A DNA stretch of 64,000 bases from Flavobacterium potami (GTDB lineage Bacteria; Bacteroidota; Bacteroidia; Flavobacteriales; Flavobacteriaceae). The stretch is from positions 1-64,000 of the forward strand of contig NZ_JAINUY010000009.1 of NCBI RefSeq assembly GCF_020026915.1, in the 5' to 3' direction. Position numbers and translations under genes: made by a program. Shown here piece after piece: positions 41,890 through 50,397 of the stretch. The notes beneath the pieces are model-generated. The model saw only the letters and a list, made by a program, of their open reading frames with translations. It had not been told where the DNA came from and did not search any database. Each line of letters starts with the position of its first letter. Position 1 is the stretch's first letter.

Positions 41890-43464
41890 TTATTTTACTT
41901 TATCTATTCTGTAAGTTGTATTTGCGGTATGTGTTTTACCGAACATATCAGTCGCTTTAATTTCGATAGCATGCTCTCCAATCGCAAGATCCGAAGGGAT
42001 ATTTCCTCTCCATACGTGCGTGCTTTTTTCAGGATCTGATGAACGTTTTCCTGGCATTAGCACTTCTGATAATTCCCATTCATAAACCAATTCTACGTAT
42101 GATGGATCTTGAACTTCAACGTATTCCATTTCTTTCCATTCTCCTTGATCTACGCGGTAAACCACTTTGTCTTTTTTACTTCCCATAAAGAAATTGGCAA
42201 ATACTCCAGACTTTGTACGTTTTGCTTTTGCCACTACTTTTGGAGCGAAAACTTTCATTTGATAATTTTCTGGTTTTCCTGCCACTTTGTAATCCACTGT
42301 ATATTTGTTTCCATTGAAATGAATGAAAGCATAACCTTTTGGCGTTCCGTCTCTCATAACAGAAATTGGAATTCCTTTTTCATCCAGTTTTCCAGAATAC
42401 CAGTCACCTGAAGTTGTTCCGATATTATAATGATGATGTGGCGTTTCTTGCAACCAACCATCTTTTTTATCAAAGAAATCTTGTCTTTGCAAATGCGTAT
42501 GCGCTGAAAGAGAAAGTGTATTTGGGAAATCCTTCAACAATTCAAATAATTTTTGACGGTCCTCATCTCTAAAAGAATCATCTTTAGCATCAGGCTCACT
42601 TATCGGAATATGGAAAGCCAAAACGATTAAATTATCTTTTGGAACGACTTTCAAATCATTTTCAATAAATTTTAATTGCTCTTCTGTAAAACCTCCCCAA
42701 TATCCTTCATGATCTCTTGGGTCTGGATACAAAACATCATCCATTACAATAAAATGCACTTTCCCATAATTGAAAGCATAATTGGCTGGACCAAAATGAG
42801 CTTCGTAAGTTTCATCGGCTAAATTGTCTGCTTTGGCATCAAAATTTAAATCGTGATTTCCTAAAAGGTTATACCACGGAATTCCGACTTTCTTCACTGC
42901 CTGAATATACGGATTGAACAAACTCAAATCATTTCCAACCAAATCTCCCATACTTAACCCGAATGGGATGTTTTTAATTCCTTCAACTTCAGCAACAATT
43001 CCTCTTGTAAAAAAATCAACTTCTTCTAGTGTATAAGGTTGTGGATCTCCAAAAATAAGCGCTGTAAAATCAGTAGTTTCTTTTTGCGGAATCAATCCAA
43101 AATCTACTGATTCTGGAAGTTTTCCTGTTGGAGCCACTCCTTCAAACTTACCTTTTGGAGAACCAGCTGGTTTATGATTGTAGAAAAACTGAGGCAAATT
43201 ATCTTTATTAACCTGAATTTTATAAGCCGACGGTTTGATTACCGCAATAATAGCGTCGTCTTTTAACGGAAGTTCGTAGTTTCCTTTTTTATCTGTTAAA
43301 ACCACTTCACGACCATTTGTAACAGCCACATTCGCAATTCCTTTTTCCTTTTTTTCTTTTTTACCGTTCTGATTTACATCTTCATAAACGATTCCTTTTA
43401 CAGTTGTCTGTGCGGTTAAAACACCACAAAACAAAACTGCACTATATATAAATGTCTTTTTCAT
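41890..43464 (-). CDS. Three-domain calcineurin-like metallophosphoesterase
   Basis: Secreted protein of 524 residues, signal peptide about 1-18. N-terminal beta-sandwich about 20-115 (TVKGIVYEDVNQNGKKEKKE, an SdrD/CNA-B-like start known in this family), central phosphoesterase domain about 120-370, C-terminal beta domain to 524. Metal motifs: FGDPQPY, MGDLVGND, LLGNHDLNF, AFHIPISEP and SAHTHLQRQ. The architecture matches proteins annotated as calcineurin-like phosphoesterase C-terminal domain proteins of Bacteroidota. It probably removes phosphate monoesters or cleaves diesters at the cell surface or periplasm. It starts 9 bp after SusD and precedes the GDPD gene, making a coherent phosphoester-acquisition unit. 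Confidence 0.9.
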   Translation of the reverse strand: MKKTFIYSAVLFCGVLTAQTTVKGIVYEDVNQNGKKEKKEKGIANVAVTNGREVVLTDKKGNYELPLKDDAIIAVIKPSAYKIQVNKDNLPQFFYNHKPAGSPKGKFEGVAPTGKLPESVDFGLIPQKETTDFTALIFGDPQPYTLEEVDFFTRGIVAEVEGIKNIPFGLSMGDLVGNDLSLFNPYIQAVKKVGIPWYNLLGNHDLNFDAKADNLADETYEAHFGPANYAFNYGKVHFIVMDDVLYPDPRDHEGYWGGFTEEQLKFIENDLKVVPKDNLIVLAFHIPISEPDAKDDSFRDEDRQKLFELLKDFPNTLSLSAHTHLQRQDFFDKKDGWLQETPHHHYNIGTTSGDWYSGKLDEKGIPISVMRDGTPKGYAFIHFNGNKYTVDYKVAGKPENYQMKVFAPKVVAKAKRTKSGVFANFFMGSKKDKVVYRVDQGEWKEMEYVEVQDPSYVELVYEWELSEVLMPGKRSSDPEKSTHVWRGNIPSDLAIGEHAIEIKATDMFGKTHTANTTYRIDKVK

Positions 43465-43473
43465 TTTTTAAAA

Positions 43474-44907
43474 TTATTTATCCCACCAAACTTTAGTATT
43501 GATATTATCACCGCCAACCATCTCAACAGCTTCTAAATAATTTGCGTTATTTTTAATCTGCTGATTATCTGGGTAAGTAAATCTAGACGGCATAACTCCG
43601 TCATTAAGCATTGCCGTTGTTGTTGGTAACACAGGAAGTCCTGTTCTACGGTATTCAAACCATTGCTGATAATCTGTAAAATACAAAGCGTAGTATTTCT
43701 GCAACATGATTCTTTCTAGTGTTCCGTCATACTTTGCTTCTGCTTTATCAAAATACGTTGCAGGAGTTGTGGCTTTCAATTGCTCGATTCCTGCTCTAAC
43801 CCCTTTCTCGTAATGGCCTTGCGCATCTGAAATAAGACCGCGTTGCGCTAATTCTGCTTTGATGAATTCAACTTCAGCATACGTTAAAATTAAAATCTGC
43901 ATCGGATTTTGCACTTGCGTATTCAAAAGTGTCGAAGCATTGTATTTAAACTGAGAATCTGCACCTGCATAAGCACTTGTGATTCCTTTAAATCCAATTG
44001 GTGCATTGGTAACCAAAGCTGTCGCTCCTGTTGCAATGATCGCTCTTCTCGGATCTTCAAGCGTATTTAAATTATCAATAAAGAATGAAGCCATTTTAAT
44101 ATTCAAATTAAAATCTTGAGGTCTTCCCCACGGAGACATATTCGGAGAAACTCCCGTTACTTTCAAAATAGCACCTTCAGCTGTATTGGTAAAAACAGGA
44201 TAAACTTCTGGATGATCTGCCATGTAAGCCAACTTCTGAAAAGCTCCTGTTTCTGTTCTGTTTGAAACTCTTAGCAATAATCTCATCAATAAAGAATTTG
44301 TAAACTTCTTCCATTTCAGAACATTGTTTTGAAACAAAATATCTTCGGTATAAATCATGGCTTTACTGGTATCGTAAAGCGTATTGGCTCTTTCTAAATC
44401 AGCTAAAAGTGTTTCATAAATAAACTCTTGTTTATCGTATTTCGGATATAAAATTCCGTCTTCACCACGCACTGCTTCCGTCATCGGAATTGGACCAAAA
44501 AGATCGGTAAGATTAGCATATACCAAAGCATTTAATGTTAAGGCAACTGCTTCATAATTAACGTCTCCAGCTTTTACAGCAGCCATTCTCATTTCTCTGA
44601 TGTTAGAAAGCCATTTGTAATAGTTATTCCAAGCCGAATTACCAATATTATTGCTCACATCATAACGATGCAAACCTCCTGTAATACTTGGAAAAGGAAG
44701 TGAAACCTGCATTAAATTGAACGTAACATCTACACTTTGACTTGCATTCTGCGAAGCCACTCCATAAATAATCGGGTTCAACAATGTTCCTGGACTTATT
44801 TCTGTAATCAGATTGGGATTTTCGTTAAGTTCTTCGAAACCTGATGAACAAGAAATCGTCATTCCTGTTAGTACTAGAAGTAATGCTGTAATTTTTATCT
44901 TTTTCAT
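43474..44907 (-). CDS. SusD-like nutrient-binding lipoprotein (second PUL)
   Basis: 477-residue surface lipoprotein (lipobox ISC, C20) of the SusD-like_2 type. Typical segments: FEELNENPNLITEISPGTLL, ALVYANLTDLFGPIPMTEAV and the late VEFIKAELAQRG. It pairs with the SusC gene 7 bp upstream. This SusD type is common in loci for nutrients other than large polysaccharides, which agrees with the phosphoesterase partners downstream. Ligand unknown. Confidence 0.92.
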   Translation of the reverse strand: MKKIKITALLLVLTGMTISCSSGFEELNENPNLITEISPGTLLNPIIYGVASQNASQSVDVTFNLMQVSLPFPSITGGLHRYDVSNNIGNSAWNNYYKWLSNIREMRMAAVKAGDVNYEAVALTLNALVYANLTDLFGPIPMTEAVRGEDGILYPKYDKQEFIYETLLADLERANTLYDTSKAMIYTEDILFQNNVLKWKKFTNSLLMRLLLRVSNRTETGAFQKLAYMADHPEVYPVFTNTAEGAILKVTGVSPNMSPWGRPQDFNLNIKMASFFIDNLNTLEDPRRAIIATGATALVTNAPIGFKGITSAYAGADSQFKYNASTLLNTQVQNPMQILILTYAEVEFIKAELAQRGLISDAQGHYEKGVRAGIEQLKATTPATYFDKAEAKYDGTLERIMLQKYYALYFTDYQQWFEYRRTGLPVLPTTTAMLNDGVMPSRFTYPDNQQIKNNANYLEAVEMVGGDNINTKVWWDK

Positions 44908-44914
44908 TGTCTTA

Positions 44915-47900
44915 TTATAAAGTCAAACTTAAATTAAAACCATAAGTAGCTGGCGAAGGCATCTGCCCCATTTCGATACCTGGTAAAATAGTGTCTCCGT
45001 TTAATGCTGCTGTTTCTGGATCGTAAATTGGGAAATCTGAAACGGTTGCTAAATCTCTTCCGAATAAAGAAAATTGAAGCGATTGCAATCCTGTATTTTT
45101 CAACCATCTTTTTGGAAGATTGTATTGAAGACTGATTTCACGAAGTTTTCCAAAAGAAGCATCAAAAGAGTTCGATTCGATATTTGCTCTTCGGTAATAA
45201 CGACCGTACCAATCTGCAGTTTTTACTTGTTTGGTGTTTGGAGCATAAGTTCCATCGGCATTTTGAACTACACCTTCACCAATGATGAAACCCGTTTCTC
45301 TACCCAAATTATTTGAATTTAATTTTCCTTGTTCAGAAAGTTTGTGGTGTGTCTGAGAATAAATAATTCCACCGTACTGACCGTCTATAGTTACATTCAT
45401 GGTGAAATTTCCAATTGAAAAACTATTCGTTAGACCACCTTTCCATTTTGGACTTGCATCACCTATATATTGTATTTCTTCTGGGTAAGCTGGAAGACCT
45501 GCGCTATCGTACACAATTTGTCCATCAGGAGATCTTACGAAACCAAAACCATAAATAGCACTTGTAGTTCCGCCCACTTTTGCAATAATAGAAGCTGTTC
45601 CTCCTGTACCGATTATCTGTTGTCCATCGATTCCTTCTGGTAATTCCATTACTTTATTCCAGTTGCGAGACCAGTTTATAGTCGAATTCCATTTGAAATT
45701 TTCACCGTCAATAATTTTTCCGCCAAGAACCAATTCGATTCCACGGTTTCTTACTTTACCTCCGTTTAAAACGGCTCCGCTATAACCTGTAGAGAAATCC
45801 ATCGGAATATCGATAATTTGATTCTTCGTTACACTTTCGTAAACGGTTGCATCAGCTGTAAGTCTGTTTTTAAACATTCTGATTTCAAAACCAGTTTCAA
45901 AACTTGTGGTAATTTCAGGTTTAAAATGATCATTATATAAAACCGTTAAAGTCTGCGCAGAACTTGGGAAAGCACTTTGCCCGTAATATTTTTGCGTTTT
46001 ATAAGGCTCTGTATCATTTCCAACTTGAGCAAAAGAAAGTCTGTATTTTAAGAAATCAATTGCTTTAGGAAGGGTAAACATTTCAGAAATAACCGCACTC
46101 GTGTTGATGGACGGATAAAAGAATGAATTGTTTTCTACCGGAAGTGTACTTGTCCAATCGTTTCTTCCTGTCACGTCAACAAAAAGCATATCACGATACG
46201 ACATTGATATTAAACCATACAAACTGTTCATTTTTTTATTAGCATCACCCAAAGTCAAAATTGGTGCGCTAGAACCGTTTGAAAGTTTGTAAACTCCTGG
46301 AACAACCAAACCTGTTACTTCAGCTTCTGTTCTTCTGTATTTATAACTCATCGCATTTCCTCCAGCTGAAGCCGAAAGCGAGAATTTATCACCGAAATCT
46401 TTTTTATAAGAAAGTAAAAAATCTGAGTTGATTTCTTGTTTGAAAACATCTTGTCTTTCGTAAAAACCTTTTGCATATCTGTTGATGCTGTAAGGTCTTT
46501 TTTGCTCTCTCGTCTGATTGTAAGTATTCATAGAAGAACGCAACATCAAATCTAAGTTTGGAGCTAAATTGATATTCGCAAAAATATTCCCGACAATTTG
46601 ATCACTGTCTAAGGTATTCGTAGCTTCATACGCAATCAAATAAGGGTTATCGATAAAAGAGCTAAAAGGGTGCAATTGTGCAATCTGTTCTTTGCCTTTT
46701 TCCCAAATCGGACGATACCAATCTAAATCAATATTAGGCTGTTGGAAAATCATGAAATAAGCGATAGATCCATTGTTATATCCTGTAGAAGGCAAATTGT
46801 CACTATTTCTGGTATTATAATTTACAGATGTTCCTAGTTTAATTTTGTCAGATACCTGATAATTAGCATTAACCGCCGCTGTAACTCTATCAAAACCAGT
46901 ATTCGGCATAATCCATTCATTCTTCTGATTTCCTAAAGAAAGACGCATAGAACCTTTATTATCTCCACCTTGAATAGAAATATTATTATTTAAAGTCACA
47001 CCTGTTCTCCAGAAATCTTTTCTGTTATCTCTATAAGATTGCCAAGGACGTCTTTCTGGCGATTGTCCTTCTACAACAGGATCATATTGGTAAAAATTCT
47101 GTCCTGCAAAAGCGGGTCCCCAAGCACTACTCGTACCGCTTGTCGAAGTTCCATCTGCAGAATTTCCATAAGAATAATACTGATTTCCTAATGCATCTGG
47201 CGAATTTCCTGTTCCTTGTCCATAACTATATTGATAATCTGGCCATCTTTGAATAACATCAAAAGTAGCTCCTGTGTTGAATGAAATTCCTAGACCTTTG
47301 TTTTTCTTTCCTGACTTTGTAGTAATAATCAAAGCACCGTTTGCCGCACGACTTCCGTAAAGCGCAGTTGCACCTGCACCTTTAAGAACGGTTACCGCAT
47401 CGATATCATCTAGATTTAGATCAGAAATTCCGTTACCGTAATCAATTGGAGAATCTTCTCCCATATACGCACTTGTAGAACCAGAAGTGGTCATTTCGGC
47501 ATTTACCGGAACTCCATCAACCACAATAAGTGCATAGTTCCCTTTTGGACTTAACGATCTGTTTCCTCTAAGAGTGATTTGTTGTGAATTTAAAGGTCCT
47601 GAACCTGTAGAAGTAATACTTAAACCTGCCACTTTTCCTTTCAGACCAGACGACCAGTTATTTGGTCTTCCTTGAGATAAGTTTTCAGATTTAATGGTTT
47701 GCTGCGAGAATCCTAATTTTTTTTCTTCTCTTTTAATTCCCAACGCCGTTACGACAACTTCGTTCAACTCACTGGTACTTGGTTTCAATGTTATTGTAAT
47801 TAGACTAGCACTTGCGTTAACTTCCTGAGAAATATATCCCATATAAGAAACAACCAAAACAGCAGAAGAACTTACAGCAAAGCTGAAATTACCTTCCATA

Positions 47901-48310
47901 TCGGTCATTGTTGAGGTTTTTGTTCCTTTTTCTAGAATTGTAACTCCTGGCATTGGCATACCGGTTTCGTCCAATACTTTTCCGCGAACACTCATTTGTG
48001 CACGGCCACTGTGCGTAACAGTAATCGTGTTGTTTAGTTTTCTAAAAGACAATCCTGTTTTTGAAGCAATTTTTGTCAATACTCCGTCAAGACTTTCTTT
48101 GTCTGCATAAATAGAAATACGTTGAGAAGTTGCAGATATTTTTTCATCAAAAACAAAAGTAAAAGTCGTTTTCTGTTCTACCGCTTTAAAAAATTCAGTG
48201 ATTGTCGCATCTTTTAAATTTAGGCTTATTTGCACATCTTTGGCAGATTGTCCTAAGGCAAATCCGTTAAAGGAAAAAAATAATAAAATCATTAAGTAAA
48301 GATTTTTCAT
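44915..48310 (-). CDS. SusC-like TonB-dependent transporter with STN signalling domain (second PUL)
   Basis: Outer-membrane transporter of 1131 residues. The start at 48310 is preferred since MKNLYLMILLFFSFNGFALG is a signal peptide; an ATG 42 bases upstream adds a non-signal extension. Secretin/TonB N-terminal (STN) domain follows the signal (VQISLNLKDATITEFFKAVE), used to contact FecR. Next a carboxypeptidase-like domain (VRGKVLDETGMPMPGVTI), plug with IIVDGVP-type motif (ALIVVDGVPVNAEM) and ALYGSRAANGALIITTKSGK, then the barrel ending in LSLTL. The STN domain together with the FecR and ECF sigma genes upstream makes a trans-envelope signalling system. Confidence 0.95.
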   Translation of the reverse strand: MKNLYLMILLFFSFNGFALGQSAKDVQISLNLKDATITEFFKAVEQKTTFTFVFDEKISATSQRISIYADKESLDGVLTKIASKTGLSFRKLNNTITVTHSGRAQMSVRGKVLDETGMPMPGVTILEKGTKTSTMTDMEGNFSFAVSSSAVLVVSYMGYISQEVNASASLITITLKPSTSELNEVVVTALGIKREEKKLGFSQQTIKSENLSQGRPNNWSSGLKGKVAGLSITSTGSGPLNSQQITLRGNRSLSPKGNYALIVVDGVPVNAEMTTSGSTSAYMGEDSPIDYGNGISDLNLDDIDAVTVLKGAGATALYGSRAANGALIITTKSGKKNKGLGISFNTGATFDVIQRWPDYQYSYGQGTGNSPDALGNQYYSYGNSADGTSTSGTSSAWGPAFAGQNFYQYDPVVEGQSPERRPWQSYRDNRKDFWRTGVTLNNNISIQGGDNKGSMRLSLGNQKNEWIMPNTGFDRVTAAVNANYQVSDKIKLGTSVNYNTRNSDNLPSTGYNNGSIAYFMIFQQPNIDLDWYRPIWEKGKEQIAQLHPFSSFIDNPYLIAYEATNTLDSDQIVGNIFANINLAPNLDLMLRSSMNTYNQTREQKRPYSINRYAKGFYERQDVFKQEINSDFLLSYKKDFGDKFSLSASAGGNAMSYKYRRTEAEVTGLVVPGVYKLSNGSSAPILTLGDANKKMNSLYGLISMSYRDMLFVDVTGRNDWTSTLPVENNSFFYPSINTSAVISEMFTLPKAIDFLKYRLSFAQVGNDTEPYKTQKYYGQSAFPSSAQTLTVLYNDHFKPEITTSFETGFEIRMFKNRLTADATVYESVTKNQIIDIPMDFSTGYSGAVLNGGKVRNRGIELVLGGKIIDGENFKWNSTINWSRNWNKVMELPEGIDGQQIIGTGGTASIIAKVGGTTSAIYGFGFVRSPDGQIVYDSAGLPAYPEEIQYIGDASPKWKGGLTNSFSIGNFTMNVTIDGQYGGIIYSQTHHKLSEQGKLNSNNLGRETGFIIGEGVVQNADGTYAPNTKQVKTADWYGRYYRRANIESNSFDASFGKLREISLQYNLPKRWLKNTGLQSLQFSLFGRDLATVSDFPIYDPETAALNGDTILPGIEMGQMPSPATYGFNLSLTL

Positions 48311-48395
48311 CTTGATATACTTATTGAAAAAAAATTGTAGTTTCGTGTTCATTACTATTAGGCTATAAATTTTATTTTTAGTCTGTTCTAAAATG

Positions 48396-48421
48396 CCCGT
48401 TTCCGTTGCACCGGAGGCGGG
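48396..48421. terminator. Hairpin between FecR and susC genes
   Basis: Imperfect stem 48396-48405 with 48412-48421 (cccgtttccg / cggaggcggg). A run of T follows on the plus strand and a shorter one on the minus strand. It may separate the regulator pair from the susC operon. Confidence 0.45.
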
Positions 48422-48443
48422 TTTTGTTTTTTTCTGTTTTTTT

Positions 48444-49373
48444 TTATGATGTCTTTTTTCTTATAGTAATTTGGTTTTTAGTGGTGTAATTTATTTTTAG
48501 TTGTTTCAAATAGGCAATACTCTCCAGAACATTCTCTAGCTTTTCATCTTTAAACTTTCCTGAGATTGTAAGATCATTTAGTTCTTGATCTTCAATTGTA
48601 ATATCTACATTGTACCAGTTTTCAATAATTTTAACCGTTTCAGAAAGCTTGGTGTTTTTAAGAATAATGGTATTGCTGATCCAAGCAATTTTATCATCGC
48701 TGTTTTCGGTAGAAATCTGTAAGTCTGAATTCTTGATCAAATCGGCTTGTTGGTTTTTCGTGATTTGAACTTTTTTGCCAGTTGGCGAAGTCACTTCTAC
48801 TTTTCCAGTAATAACACTTACTTTGGTGTCATGATGGTTATAAGAATTAATGTCGAATGAAGTTCCTAAAACTCTAACTTTTACGTCGTGAGTTTGTACA
48901 ACAAAAGGTCTTTTAACGTCTCTAAAAACTTTAAAATACGCTTGTCCAACAAGTTCTATATTTCTTGTTGTTTCAAATTTTTCAGGATACGTAACACTAC
49001 TGTTAGAATTTAAGACAATGACACTTCCGTCTTCAAGGAAAATTTCTTTCTTTTCTCCTTTAGCCGTAACCTGCGTAATTTCTTTTGGTTTGAATGCAAA
49101 CTTAGCTACCGAAAAAGCAACTGTAAGTCCGGTTACTAAAACTGCCGCAACTTTTAATGCTTTTCTAATTGAATATTTTTTTGGTTGAACCTGCAATTCT
49201 GAAAATATCTTATTTAGAATTACATCACCTTTTTCATCAGATAGTTTATTTTCTATATCTAATGTTTGATCCTGCATCTTATCAAAAAATGCTTCTACAG
49301 CAATTTTTTCTTCAGGCGTGCAAGTACCTTTTTCGTATTTTTCTACAAGAAGCAGAAAGGATTCTTTTTTCAA
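48444..49373 (-). CDS. FecR family anti-sigma factor
   Basis: 309 residues with one membrane helix at about 70-90 (ALKVAAVLVTGLTVAFSVAK). Cytoplasmic N-terminus binds the sigma factor. The periplasmic FecR domain has EIFLEDGSVIVLNSNSSVTY and VRVLGTSFDINSY, then a C-terminal STN-like segment (LSETVKIIENWYNVDITIED). It should hold the ECF sigma factor until SusC with ligand signals. Encoded 90 bp after the sigma gene and 133 bp before susC, the standard order. Confidence 0.95.
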   Translation of the reverse strand: MKKESFLLLVEKYEKGTCTPEEKIAVEAFFDKMQDQTLDIENKLSDEKGDVILNKIFSELQVQPKKYSIRKALKVAAVLVTGLTVAFSVAKFAFKPKEITQVTAKGEKKEIFLEDGSVIVLNSNSSVTYPEKFETTRNIELVGQAYFKVFRDVKRPFVVQTHDVKVRVLGTSFDINSYNHHDTKVSVITGKVEVTSPTGKKVQITKNQQADLIKNSDLQISTENSDDKIAWISNTIILKNTKLSETVKIIENWYNVDITIEDQELNDLTISGKFKDEKLENVLESIAYLKQLKINYTTKNQITIRKKTS

Positions 49374-49463
49374 AATAATATGCTTTTATAAACAAGTCAC
49401 ATTTTTTGAATCGAACAAGTAGTCGAAAAAGCAGGCTTAACGTTTTCTTAAAATCGGTGTTTT

Positions 49464-50051
49464 TTAATTAACATAAAAGAATGCTGCCCAGTAAAAAAGA
49501 AGATAATTATAAGATGCAGAATTTAAACGAAGCTGTTTAAGCGCGTTGCTGATGTGTTTTTCTACAGTATGAATAGACAGGTTTAATTTTGCCGCAATTT
49601 CAGCATTCGTAAAATGTTCAATTCTGCTTAACAGAAAGACTTCACGACATTTAGGAGTTAGTTTATCAATCTGATCATTGATATTTTTCTCAAAGTCAAC
49701 ATATTCCAAATCGTTGATTGTAAAACCAGGATCAGGAATAGTTTCTAATACTTCGATATGCTGCTGATCGAATTTTAAGTTTCGAATCTGATTCGCAATT
49801 TTATATTTTACTGCCCTAAAAAGATAAGCTTCAAGGTTTAAGATTACGGTACTACTTGCATTTTTCCAGAGACTGATAAAGATTTCCTGAACGATATCTT
49901 CGCAAACTGCTTCATCTTTATAAATCTTAAAAGCATACGAATAAAGCTTTTTCCAATAACGGTTAAAAATAATTGAAAACGCAGCATCATTCCCTTCAAA
50001 AATTAATTTCTGAAGTTCATCGTCAGTCATTTTCAAAAGGTTTCTTTCCAT
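49464..50051 (-). CDS. ECF-type RNA polymerase sigma factor
   Basis: About 195 residues, FecI-like. Start chosen at the ATG of MERNLLKMTDDELQ (50051), although ATGs exist at 50081 and 50030. Region 2: AFSIIFNRYWKKLYSYAF and EDIVQEIFISLW. Region 4: LSRIEHFTNAEIAAKLNLSI followed by TVEKHISNALKQLR. It should transcribe the susC-susD-phosphoesterase-GDPD operon when released from FecR. A 10-bp inverted repeat lies upstream at 50104-50128. Confidence 0.93.
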   Translation of the reverse strand: MERNLLKMTDDELQKLIFEGNDAAFSIIFNRYWKKLYSYAFKIYKDEAVCEDIVQEIFISLWKNASSTVILNLEAYLFRAVKYKIANQIRNLKFDQQHIEVLETIPDPGFTINDLEYVDFEKNINDQIDKLTPKCREVFLLSRIEHFTNAEIAAKLNLSIHTVEKHISNALKQLRLNSASYNYLLFYWAAFFYVN

Positions 50052-50103
50052 CTTAAATTGTAAAAAGCAAATGAAAAACAACAGACAAAAAATACCTAAA
50101 AAG

Positions 50104-50128
50104 TTAATTTAACTTTGTGTTAAATTAA
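50104..50128. promoter_or_regulatory. Perfect inverted repeat upstream of the sigma factor gene
   Basis: ttaatttaac (50104-50113) and gttaaattaa (50119-50128), 5-bp loop, 53 bp before the sigma start codon. No gene in front of it needs a terminator, so an operator or 5' leader hairpin is possible. AT-only composition keeps confidence low. The rest of 50052-50340 shows nothing else I can support. Confidence 0.4.
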
Positions 50129-50340
50129 TTATTCAAAAATAGACCTTAAGCTTAAAAAGTTCTCTACAGGCCTTTAAAACAGGAATTTGAGAATTTTAAA
50201 ATCTTATTTCAAACTTTTTTCGGGATTTTACAACATAGCAGTACATAGACAGTTTTTTCTTTCTTTACTTTTTAAAATCGGATAATTAATACAAGTTTCA
50301 CCACTTTTCCAAAAAGCTTCATCATGATTTTGATAAACAA

Positions 50341-50375
50341 AAAGGGCAAAATATTCCATAGATATTTTACCCTTT
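50341..50375 (-). terminator. Terminator of the MGH1-like glycosidase gene
   Basis: Stem aaagggcaaaatat (50341-50354) with atattttaccctttc (from 50362), one G-T pair, followed on the minus strand by TTTTTGTTT. It is 22 bp past the stop at 50398. Confidence 0.75.
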
Positions 50376-50397
50376 CGGTTGACAATAGGAAATGAAC

